The notes below the pieces were generated by a model that worked only from the letters and a program-made list of their open reading frames with translations, was not told where the DNA came from and made no database searches. Position numbers and translations under genes: made by a program. Shown piece by piece: positions 16,445-24,549 of a DNA stretch of 33,982 nucleotides; position 1 is the stretch's first letter; every line of letters starts with the position of its first letter. This DNA comes from Saccharofermentans sp. Lineage in GTDB: Bacteria > Bacillota > Clostridia > Saccharofermentanales > Saccharofermentanaceae. The stretch is from positions 1-33,982 of the forward strand of contig JAIKVV010000006.1 of NCBI GenBank assembly GCA_024685385.1. Direction: 5' to 3'.

Positions 16445-17644
16445 ATGGTAAAGAAAATCATTTCTCTGCTGCTCGTAACAGCTTCCCTGTTCGCTATGGC
16501 AGCATGCAAAGGAGAGGCTGAACCGTCAGGTGAAATTGTCGTTGAATCAACTACAACAGACACATCCGCTACCGACGAGACATCTGCTCCTTCACAGACT
16601 TCTGACGAATCATCAGAAAACACTTCGCAAGTCCCTGACGGACTTTTCGATCCTAACGTGGATTTTGCGGTCAATCCTCTTACCGGTATTCAGGATATGG
16701 ATAAAGCAAACGAAGGCAAGCGTTCAGTAGCAATCGTTGTAAGCAATGTTCAGGCTGCTATCCCCCAGAGAGGTGTTTCCACCCCTGACGTTATCTATGA
16801 ATACATTACCGAAGGCGGCGTAACACGACTCCTGTGCGTCTACTCCGACATCAAGGATATGCCCGAGATCGGATCTTTAAGAAGCGGCCGTATCGTTTCT
16901 GCAGATCTGGCTAACGGCAACAATTCCATTTATATCCATTTCGGAAGAGAGCCCAGGGCCGTCAAGTATTTCTCCCAGAACAAGATAACACATATCGATG
17001 GCAATTACCTTTGCACGGGCAAGATGTCTTCCAAGGATTATAACGGTTACATCAAGCTCCCTAAGGGAACATATTTCTGGCGTGACAGAGACTGGGCATC
17101 CAGGAGAGCCATCGAACACACTGCCGTAACAGACGGAGTACATGTCAAGGAAGCTATCGAAGCCAAGAAGATCAAGTTTGAAGGCGATGCTCCCTTCCTC
17201 TACAACTTCGTTCCCGATAATTCCAAGGACATAGCTGCCGGAGAAGACTGCACTTATGTAAAAGCAATATTGTCATCATACATGACAAACTGTGTTTTCG
17301 AATATAACGCAGAAGACGGCCTTTACTATCACAGCCAGTACGGCAAAAAGCAGGTTGATGAGACAAACGGCAAACAGGTAGCAGTAAAGAACGTATTCCT
17401 TCTCTTTGCCAGAACAGGCCCTGCCAATACCGACAACAGGACCAATGTCTATCTTGATGAAGGCGGTGAAGGTTACTATCTTTCCAACGGCAAGAAGATC
17501 CATGTAACTTGGACAAAGAAAGCCACAAATGAACAGATAAAGATCTACAACGATGCCGGCGAAGAAGTTCAGGTCAACCGCGGCAAATCTTATATAGCAA
17601 TCGGTACAAAGGGCAACTATTCCAAGATCAAATGGGAAAAGTAA
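16445..17644 (+). CDS. DUF3048 (YerB-like) lipoprotein
   Basis: A 399-residue exported lipoprotein: signal peptide MVKKIISLLLVTASLFAMAA then Cys21. An acidic Ser/Thr linker (about 22-55) joins to the DUF3048 N domain, recognised by NPLTGIQDMDKANEGKRSVAIVVSN, ISP-like QRGVSTPDVIYEYITEGG and LRSGRIVSADLANG, and a C-terminal DUF3048 half (NVFLLFARTG and the GKKIHVTWTKK strand). The family includes B. subtilis YerB; its activity is not established. It is monocistronic, divergent from the LCP operon and ended by a strong hairpin. Proximity suggests a wall-related role, which is inference. Confidence 0.92.
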   Translation: MVKKIISLLLVTASLFAMAACKGEAEPSGEIVVESTTTDTSATDETSAPSQTSDESSENTSQVPDGLFDPNVDFAVNPLTGIQDMDKANEGKRSVAIVVSNVQAAIPQRGVSTPDVIYEYITEGGVTRLLCVYSDIKDMPEIGSLRSGRIVSADLANGNNSIYIHFGREPRAVKYFSQNKITHIDGNYLCTGKMSSKDYNGYIKLPKGTYFWRDRDWASRRAIEHTAVTDGVHVKEAIEAKKIKFEGDAPFLYNFVPDNSKDIAAGEDCTYVKAILSSYMTNCVFEYNAEDGLYYHSQYGKKQVDETNGKQVAVKNVFLLFARTGPANTDNRTNVYLDEGGEGYYLSNGKKIHVTWTKKATNEQIKIYNDAGEEVQVNRGKSYIAIGTKGNYSKIKWEK

Positions 17645-17668
17645 TCGTATATAAATACCTGTAATTTT

Positions 17669-17706
17669 CAGAGGCTGCCTTATATGAGGCAGCCTCTGTT
17701 GTTTTT
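17669..17706 (+). terminator. Intrinsic terminator of the DUF3048 gene
   Basis: CAGAGGCTGCCT (17669-17680) pairs with AGGCAGCCTCTG (17687-17698) around TATATG; a T-rich TTGTTTTTA follows. Confidence 0.9.
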
Positions 17707-17726
17707 ATGACCTGAAGTCCACATTA

Positions 17727-17954
17727 TCATCCTATTCTGAATCCACATCCACCACAAAAAGAAGTACCGGGTGTAATCGTGCCGCCGCATCTCGGACAAG
17801 TCGTGACAGAAACGGGATTATTTACAGTGGTCCCCGGAATGTCTCTTTCAAAGACCATTGTTGTTAATTGTGTCTTTTCGCCCCTTGCAGGAGTCGTCAT
17901 CATCGTATGCAGGGTCAAACCTTCTCTCGCACATTCTTCATGTTGCACCTCCAA
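17727..17954 (-). CDS. Small C-terminal zinc-ribbon ORF, start uncertain
   Basis: The C-terminal 25 residues hold a clear zinc-ribbon: CPRCGG, then 9 residues later CGGCGF, four Cys in two CxxC knuckles. The rest (TTMVFERDIPGTTVNNPVSV) is unrecognised. The longest frame begins with TTG at 17954, but that codon lies within a Shine-Dalgarno-like TTGGAGGTG. The ATG served by that Shine-Dalgarno (17941) is in a different frame and stops after 8 codons (MKNVREKV). The first in-frame ATGs are at 17903 and 17900, giving 57-58 residues without a good RBS. It may be a frameshifted remnant, a coupled gene behind a leader peptide, or a real short protein. No neighbour explains it. Confidence 0.4.
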   Translation of the reverse strand: MEVQHEECAREGLTLHTMMTTPARGEKTQLTTMVFERDIPGTTVNNPVSVTTCPRCGGTITPGTSFCGGCGFRIG

Positions 17955-17991
17955 AAAATTACAATAAAGCCGCCCCGAAACGGAGCGGCCC
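17953..17991 (-). terminator. Intrinsic terminator after glutamate dehydrogenase
   Basis: On the minus strand GCCGCTCCG (17989-17981), loop TTT, CGGGGCGGC (17977-17969) form a 9-bp stem with one G-U pair, followed by TTTATTGTAATTTTTT. It lies about 34 bp past the gdhA stop and directly before the small zinc-ribbon ORF. Confidence 0.8.
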
Positions 17992-18022
17992 TATTGAAAC
18001 AATGGCGTTAATTATGTTTTTA

Positions 18023-19399
<1,377 letters not shown>

Positions 19400-19461
19400 T
19401 CATTGTTTGTTATTTGAGATCTGTTTTCACCGTTTTTGCAAGTTTTGCACTTCATTCTTGC

Positions 19462-19483
19462 ATTTTCGCAAAGGCGCGAAAAT
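19462..19483 (-). promoter_or_regulatory. Hairpin in the gdhA 5' leader
   Basis: ATTTTCGC (19462-19469) and GCGAAAAT (19476-19483) form a perfect 8-bp inverted repeat with a 6-nt loop, midway between the proposed promoter and the ATG. TTGCA occurs around it at 19436, 19445 and 19458. It could be an operator or an RNA element; no known riboswitch was recognised. Confidence 0.45.
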
Positions 19484-19508
19484 AGAATCTCTTAAAATCA
19501 TGCTATTT

Positions 19509-19536
19509 AATATACCAAAGATTTTGCATTGTGCAA
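19509..19536 (-). promoter_or_regulatory. Proposed gdhA promoter
   Basis: TTGCAC (19536-19531), 16-nt spacer, TATATT (19514-19509) on the minus strand. The -35 overlaps a short palindrome TTGCA-TTG-TGCAA (19524-19536), which would suit a repressor or activator site. Confidence 0.5.
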
Positions 19537-19610
19537 CCGATTATAAGAAAATGAATTTTCGAATTTAAAATCTTTCAGATTTAATGAAAAAAATATATTG
19601 TTTTTTGACT

Positions 19611-20087
19611 CTAGCCGCCTGTCTGGATCGTATCCAACGGTTCGGTAGCAGCAGCATCAGTCGGAGACGCAGAATTAAAAGGATCGTGAGAAACAACCTC
19701 ACCCCAGCCGGAAATGCCGAACATCTGCTTCATATCGTCAAATTTGACTATGTTAAGGACCCTGTTTAATGTGAAGAAAAGGAGCAGAACAAAGATTATT
19801 ATCAGAAGACCTCTTCTGATGATGATCATGTGTCTTTCGGCATTGAACTTATCATCGACATGCTTGCGGGTAGTATACCCGACCAGCACATATACTTTAT
19901 TGATATCCTTGCGGGGAGGTCTGTTTTTACGCTCATTGATCTTGCGGACAAAGTAATTCCTTACCTTCGAAGGGATATTCTTGATATACCGGAGCGAAGC
20001 TCTGAAAGAAGCCGTCACAAAAAGACTGACATCTTCAGTTATTCCGGACCGTCCTATATATTCCCTTGTATCTGTCGAAGATCTCAT
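19611..20087 (-). CDS. Unknown single-pass membrane protein
   Basis: A 158-residue protein that I do not recognise. Residues about 1-90 are hydrophilic and rich in Arg and Lys (SKVRNYFVRKINERKNRPPRKD and similar), with the segment NKVYVLVGYTTRKHVDDKF. One strong membrane helix (about 90-106, IIIRRGLLIIIFVLLLFF) follows, then a short extracytoplasmic tail of about 50 residues ending in a Ser/Thr/Ala stretch. The basic side before the helix places the N-terminus in the cytoplasm. The ATG has AAGGA 9 nt upstream and a TATAAT box about 30 bp upstream. It lies between gdhA and the HTH gene but seems to be transcribed alone. Confidence 0.7.
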   Translation of the reverse strand: MRSSTDTREYIGRSGITEDVSLFVTASFRASLRYIKNIPSKVRNYFVRKINERKNRPPRKDINKVYVLVGYTTRKHVDDKFNAERHMIIIRRGLLIIIFVLLLFFTLNRVLNIVKFDDMKQMFGISGWGEVVSHDPFNSASPTDAAATEPLDTIQTGG

Positions 20088-20117
20088 TTATCTTTCCTTC
20101 ACCATATTACTTTCAGT

Positions 20118-20123
20118 ATTATA
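20118..20123 (-). promoter_or_regulatory. -10 box before the unknown membrane protein
   Basis: A perfect TATAAT on the minus strand, 31 bp before the ATG at 20087. No good -35 is visible at 16-18 nt spacing (best is TGAAAT). Confidence 0.4.
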
Positions 20124-20175
20124 CAATAAATAATCCGAATATTTCACATGATATAAAATGAACATATCCGTTATT

Positions 20176-20200
20176 GAGGCTGTCCTTTTGAGACAGCCTC
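20176..20200. other. Strong intergenic hairpin
   Basis: GAGGCTGTC (20176-20184) and GACAGCCTC (20192-20200) form a 9-bp stem with a 7-nt loop. The plus strand is followed by TTTCTC, the minus strand by AATAACGG, so as a terminator it would work better for plus-strand transcripts, although no plus-strand gene precedes it. It may still end the HTH transcript imperfectly. Confidence 0.4.
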
Positions 20201-20295
20201 TTTCTCATATCAGCGTTTAACTGATATTAAACTGTGCCATGAAAATCCGAACATTAAAGAGAGCTATAAACAGTTACAGCTGCACAACTCAGTTC

Positions 20296-20853
20296 TCAAA
20301 TCTTACAGTTGTCGATCTCTCTGTATTTGATTCCAAGTTCTTTATATGCCAGAAGAGTGATCGCTTCATTCTTGTATCTGTAGTATGAGGCCCTTGATAT
20401 ATACAGCATCTTAAGTATTGATTCCACGGGCTCTTCATAATAGAACGTAAGCAAAAGTACTTTAGCATAAGTGTTGGGCAAAGAGATCACATTTGTATAC
20501 AAGGTTACCGCAGCTGAAGATGACCTGATCAAACGGCTGTATTCATCCTTGATGAATTCGATGAAATCATCTAAACCTGTGCTGTAGTCCAGATATATGG
20601 ATGTCATGTCGCATTCAGATTTTCCTTTAAACTGCGGGTTGGATATCCTAACCGGAGCAAAGTTGCTGGAATAGATATCCTGCAGGAACTGATCGGCATC
20701 AAAACCTGATCTTTCGATCAGTTCCTTGAGATCACCTTGCATCTCGATATCAGCTTTCATATGCTTAAGCCTGATAACAAGAGATCTAATTCTGGTCTCA
20801 ACTCTCCTTTTCTCGTTTTCCGAGAGCGGTTTTATTACGGAAAACTTCTTCAT
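20296..20853 (-). CDS. Phage-type HTH / sigma region 4-like protein, unassigned
   Basis: A 185-residue protein I cannot assign firmly. It has an N-terminal helical stretch (about 8-48), a middle with SNPQFKGKSECDMTS, a long helix (about 92-125) and a C-terminal helix-turn-helix: TYAKVLLLTFYYEEPVESIL, then LYISRASYYRYKNEAITLLAYKELG (about 129-174). This layout resembles DUF1492 and ArpU/RinA-like phage late regulators, in which a sigma-70 region 4-like HTH is C-terminal. It starts from AAGGAGG and is divergent from lexA; the shared 105-bp region holds SOS-box-like sites. It may be a domesticated phage regulator or a regulator linked to the SOS response. Confidence 0.65.
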   Translation of the reverse strand: MKKFSVIKPLSENEKRRVETRIRSLVIRLKHMKADIEMQGDLKELIERSGFDADQFLQDIYSSNFAPVRISNPQFKGKSECDMTSIYLDYSTGLDDFIEFIKDEYSRLIRSSSAAVTLYTNVISLPNTYAKVLLLTFYYEEPVESILKMLYISRASYYRYKNEAITLLAYKELGIKYREIDNCKI

Positions 20854-20886
20854 AGATTACCTCCTTATGAAATCTTTCAAATCAAA

Positions 20887-20900
20887 AGAACATAAGTTTG
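20887..20900. promoter_or_regulatory. SOS box-like LexA site 1
   Basis: AGAACATAAGTTTG matches the Gram-positive LexA consensus CGAACATATGTTCG at 11 of 14 positions and overlaps the -35 of the lexA promoter. Confidence 0.55.
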
Positions 20901-20926
20901 ACAACCATAACCGTTTGTTGTACAAT
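20898..20926 (+). promoter_or_regulatory. lexA promoter
   Basis: TTGACA (20898-20903), 17-nt spacer, TACAAT (20921-20926): near-consensus sigma-A promoter, flanked on both sides by LexA-like sites. Confidence 0.85.
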
Positions 20927-20933
20927 CTTTAAA

Positions 20934-20947
20934 AGAAAATATGTTCG
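20934..20947. promoter_or_regulatory. SOS box-like LexA site 2
   Basis: AGAAAATATGTTCG matches CGAACATATGTTCG at 12 of 14 positions. It lies just downstream of the -10 and touches the lexA ribosome binding site, a good position for autorepression. Confidence 0.65.
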
Positions 20948-20958
20948 GAGGTGTAATC

Positions 20959-21609
20959 ATGGCACAGAATGAGACAAAATCACAGAGAACTTTGGAAAGG
21001 GTTTATGCCTATATCAAGGAATATATAAGCAAGAATGCCATCTCCCCTTCTGTTCGCGACATCTGTACCGGCGTCGGCCTTAAGTCCACATCATCCGTTC
21101 ATACCTATCTCAAGAAGCTTGATGAGTCGGGGATCATTGAATACCGTCCGGGCATGAGAAGAGCAATCATAATTAAGAATATGGATGATCTTCCGACTGC
21201 AGACATTACTCCCTTAAGGGATGATTGCGCCAAAGTCTATTGTCTCGGCAAGATTACTGCCGGTGAGCCTATTCTTGCCACCGAAGATTATTCGGAGACC
21301 TTTTACATCAACAAATCCATCATAGGAAATAATGACTGCTTTATGCTTAAGGTCAGGGGCAACAGTATGATCGATGCACATATCCTTGACGGTGACTATA
21401 TCATCGTCAGGAAGCAGGAATACTGCGATGAAGGTGATATAATTGCCGCCCTCATTGACAATGAAGCAACAGTCAAGAGATTCGGTAAGCTTAATGGTCA
21501 GCCTTATCTTTTCCCTGAGAATGAGCAATACTCCCCTATTCCGTTTAATAAGGAAGATTGCAGGATCTTAGGCAAAGTAGTCGGATTACATAGATATTCC
21601 ATATCCTGA
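20959..21609 (+). CDS. lexA: LexA SOS repressor
   Basis: Represses DNA damage genes and cleaves itself when RecA is activated. The 216-residue protein has an N-terminal wHTH (ISPSVRDICTGVGLKSTSSVHTYL, about 28-51) and a C-terminal S24 peptidase domain: cleavage site Ala101-Gly102 in KITAGEP, Ser136 in GNSMIDA and Lys173 in ATVKRF, forming the catalytic dyad. An upstream ATG at 20941 is in frame, but it precedes the GGAGG at 20947-20951; the ATG at 20959 is the real start. Two SOS-like sites flank its promoter, showing autoregulation. It ends at a terminator shared with the convergent miaA operon. Confidence 0.97.
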   Translation: MAQNETKSQRTLERVYAYIKEYISKNAISPSVRDICTGVGLKSTSSVHTYLKKLDESGIIEYRPGMRRAIIIKNMDDLPTADITPLRDDCAKVYCLGKITAGEPILATEDYSETFYINKSIIGNNDCFMLKVRGNSMIDAHILDGDYIIVRKQEYCDEGDIIAALIDNEATVKRFGKLNGQPYLFPENEQYSPIPFNKEDCRILGKVVGLHRYSIS

Positions 21610-21652
21610 TTTTATCACCTCCTTATCTCTATTTTCGAAAAAACAAAATAAC

Positions 21653-21689
21653 AAAAAGGGCTGTTTCATATCAATGAATCAGCCTTTTT
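21653..21689. terminator. Bidirectional terminator between lexA and miaA
   Basis: AAAAAGG(G)CTG(T)TTCAT pairs with ATGAA(T)CAGCCTTTTT around ATCA; A and T runs on both flanks let it serve both convergent genes. The stem has one bulge and one mismatch. Confidence 0.85.
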
Positions 21690-21707
21690 ACATACAACAA
21701 CAATAAA

Positions 21708-22649
21708 TTACTTGGATCTTATCTGTTCGATTATCTCATCTGCGCCCGTACCGAACGGGATCCTTACGATATCCGGCATGGACCTGAACCAGGTCATCTG
21801 CCTTTTCGCATAGTGCCTGCTGTTTAGTTTTATCTTTTCCCTAACCTCGTCCAAAGCTATATTACCTTCAAGATATCCGGCAAACTCTTTATATCCTATT
21901 GCCTGGAAACATGTTGAACTTCTGTCGGCATCAGATGAATATAGAGATCTGGCTTCATCTTCAAGACCTTGATCAAACATCAGATCAACTCTTTTATTGA
22001 TCCTGTCATATAACAATTCTCTTTCAACATCCAGGTAAAAGACCTTGAAAGGATATAAAGGCCCATTCTTTCTTGACTCGGAGTTTTTCTGAGTGAATGT
22101 CTTCCCTGTCGCTTTATAAACGGCAATTGCTCGTATAAGGCGCCTTGTATTATTGGGATGGATCTTTGAAGCTGCTTCGGGATCTATTTGTTTAAGATCC
22201 TCATACATAACCTCGGCTCCTGATCTTTCCAATTCGGAATAAAGCTCTTCCGTAATCTCGTCGGGGATCTCAACATCACCGTAATCCAGTCCGTATATCA
22301 GGGCTGATACATATTGCCCTGTACCGCCGCACACTACGGGCAGTTTTCCTTTATCCAGCAATCCGGATATGACTTTGACTGTTTCATCAGCATATTCCTT
22401 TACTGAATAATCCTGTCCGGGATCGATAATATCTGTCATGTGATGTTTGACTTTAAGTCTTTCTTCCCGGGAATCTTTTGCCGTTCCGACATCCAGAGTC
22501 CTGTATATCTGCATTGAATCGCATGAAATGAGTTCTCCGCCCGTCTTTAAACAAAGGTCAATAGCAAGACTGCTTTTACCTGATGCAGTGGGACCTGTTA
22601 TGACAGGGATATAAGAATACCCGTTTAGATAATCAGCAAGATCATTCAT
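21708..22649 (-). CDS. miaA: tRNA dimethylallyltransferase
   Basis: Adds an isopentenyl group to A37 of tRNAs that read codons starting with U, using DMAPP. The P-loop GPTASGKS is at residues 19-26, followed by CDSMQIYRTLDVGTAK, CGGTGQYVSALI and the C-terminal NSRHYAKRQMTWFR tRNA-binding block. The frame is open upstream to 22751, but that part lies inside mutL; I use ATG 22649, 4 bp after the mutL stop, giving 313 residues, the normal length. The Shine-Dalgarno AAGGA is 12 nt upstream, a little far, so coupling to mutL is likely. Its product is the substrate for MiaB, encoded in the same operon. Confidence 0.96.
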   Translation of the reverse strand: MNDLADYLNGYSYIPVITGPTASGKSSLAIDLCLKTGGELISCDSMQIYRTLDVGTAKDSREERLKVKHHMTDIIDPGQDYSVKEYADETVKVISGLLDKGKLPVVCGGTGQYVSALIYGLDYGDVEIPDEITEELYSELERSGAEVMYEDLKQIDPEAASKIHPNNTRRLIRAIAVYKATGKTFTQKNSESRKNGPLYPFKVFYLDVERELLYDRINKRVDLMFDQGLEDEARSLYSSDADRSSTCFQAIGYKEFAGYLEGNIALDEVREKIKLNSRHYAKRQMTWFRSMPDIVRIPFGTGADEIIEQIRSK

Positions 22650-22653
22650 AACA

Positions 22654-24549
22654 TCACACAATCCTTCTGAAATTCTTATCAAAATCTGTCTTGGATATCT
22701 TGAAGAAAGTCGGTCTTCCGTGCGCACAATGATAAGGATCGTTGAGATCATAAAGACTGTCTATAAGACTTAATGCCTCCTCCTTGCTGATAACATCACC
22801 TGCACGGATGGCGGCCTTACAAGCAGTTGTCTGAATAAGACTGTACCAGATGTTTCCGGGTGCCGGCAGATCTCTTTTCATGTCAGATAAGACATCGGTA
22901 AACATTCCTTCTATGTTGTCTTTTCTGCCCTGCATCGGAACAGCCCTTAAAGCGATCTGTCTGCCGTCAGTAAGTTCTATGTCATAACCGTTCTCGCTAA
23001 AGCGGTCCAGATTATCTGAGATAAACATGTAATCAGAGGCAGATACATTGATTATCTGCGGAACGAGCAGCATTTCGGATTCAGTCTGTTTCCCGGAGGA
23101 AAACTTAGCCATGTACTTTTCATACATGACTCGTTCATGAGCTGCATGCTGATCAACAAAGAATACGCTTTTCTCATTCTGCATGATGATATATGTCAGG
23201 AACAATATGCCTACGTATTCTGAATTAACAAGTTCTTCTATGTCTGAACCTGCGTTTTTCGAGGAAGGAACATCAGAAACCGGAACCTCAGGCTTTTCTT
23301 CAGGTTTGACATCATCATCAAATGACGGTTTAAATCCCGAAAGAATCTCAAGCAATTCGTTGGAACGCTTGATCTCATCCTTATCGGGTCTCGATTCAAC
23401 ATTTCTTCTCTGCTGATCAGTCGTAAGCTTATGAGATGAGGGAATGCCGGCATCGGTTTTTCTTTCAATACGGCCGACAGGCATTTCAAGTTGAACACCT
23501 TTAGATTCTTCAACAGGCAGAACATCTTCAGGCGCGAAAAAGTCATCACGGGTAGATCCTTCAGATGTTATGGCATCGCGCAGAGCATGATATACGAGCC
23601 TGAAGACATCAGGATCAGACGAAAACTTCACTTCAGCCTTTTGCGGGTGAACATTAACGTCAACGAGACCGTTATTGCAGTAGATCATAAGAACAGTAAC
23701 CGGATACTTATTTTTCATTACAAAATTACGGTATGCCTCATCTATTGCAGCAGACACGGTAGAACTCTTGACGGGTCTGTCATTAACGAATACCAGCTGC
23801 ATCTTCCTGTTATTCTTTACATAAGAAGTCTTCCCCGCAAAACCTTTGATCTTATAGCCTTCATATTCATTATCGATCTCGATGAGCGAATTAGCGAATT
23901 CCGCACCGTATACTGCGTAAACTGCGTCCTTTACCGAACCGGTACCGGGCGTCTCAAGGACAGTCTTGCCGTCTTTGATCAGCTTTACGCTGACATGAGG
24001 ATTTGCAACAGCCAGTTTTTCGACAACCGTAGCAATATACATTCCTTCAGTAGAATCTTTCTTAAGGAATTTATACCGGGCGGGAACATTCCTGAACAGT
24101 TCCCTTATCTCTACGACAGTACCGGAATCACAGGAGGCAGGGCCTTCGGACTTTAATTGACCGTCCTCATAAACTATCTTGCTTCCGCTAACGGAATCTT
24201 TAACTGATGTAATGAGAGTAACTTTTCCTGAACAGGATGCGATAGAAGCAAGAGCTTCTCCCCTGAATCCCTGGGTTGCCAAACTAAAGATGTCTTCATA
24301 TTTTGAAAGCTTTGACGTTGCATGAAGAACGAAAGCAAGCTTTGCATCTTCTTCACTCATGCCGCAGCCGTTATCGGTAACGCGTATCATCTCGATGCCG
24401 CCGCCCGAGATCTCGATCTTTACATTATCGGCTCCGGCATCAACGCTGTTGTCGAAAAGTTCTTTTACGACCGAAACAGGCCGTTCTATGACTTCTCCGG
24501 CTTTAATGGCATTGGCTGTTTCCCTGTCGAGTACTTTGATAACGCTCAT
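22654..24549 (-). CDS. mutL: DNA mismatch repair protein MutL
   Basis: Couples mismatch recognition by MutS to strand removal. The GHKL ATPase has the four standard blocks: ELFDNSVDAGA (30-40), DNGCGM (59-64), ATSKL near 77-81 and GFRGEALASI (94-103). A disordered linker runs from about 335 to 435. The C-terminal nuclease domain has DQHAAHERVMYE (466-477), the endonuclease DQHA(x)2E(x)4E motif, plus ACKAA and CAHGRPTFF. It therefore belongs to the nicking, methyl-independent MutL class; no MutH is seen. Length 631 is normal. The ATG overlaps the mutS stop by 4 bp. Confidence 0.98.
   Translation of the reverse strand: MSVIKVLDRETANAIKAGEVIERPVSVVKELFDNSVDAGADNVKIEISGGGIEMIRVTDNGCGMSEEDAKLAFVLHATSKLSKYEDIFSLATQGFRGEALASIASCSGKVTLITSVKDSVSGSKIVYEDGQLKSEGPASCDSGTVVEIRELFRNVPARYKFLKKDSTEGMYIATVVEKLAVANPHVSVKLIKDGKTVLETPGTGSVKDAVYAVYGAEFANSLIEIDNEYEGYKIKGFAGKTSYVKNNRKMQLVFVNDRPVKSSTVSAAIDEAYRNFVMKNKYPVTVLMIYCNNGLVDVNVHPQKAEVKFSSDPDVFRLVYHALRDAITSEGSTRDDFFAPEDVLPVEESKGVQLEMPVGRIERKTDAGIPSSHKLTTDQQRRNVESRPDKDEIKRSNELLEILSGFKPSFDDDVKPEEKPEVPVSDVPSSKNAGSDIEELVNSEYVGILFLTYIIMQNEKSVFFVDQHAAHERVMYEKYMAKFSSGKQTESEMLLVPQIINVSASDYMFISDNLDRFSENGYDIELTDGRQIALRAVPMQGRKDNIEGMFTDVLSDMKRDLPAPGNIWYSLIQTTACKAAIRAGDVISKEEALSLIDSLYDLNDPYHCAHGRPTFFKISKTDFDKNFRRIV

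Noticed and set aside
20941..20958. Earlier in-frame ATG for lexA
   Set aside because: It overlaps the SOS site and lies before the GGAGG that serves the ATG at 20959.
23491..24156. 221-codon plus-strand frame inside mutL
   Set aside because: Antisense to the conserved MutL ATPase region; no RBS or domain.
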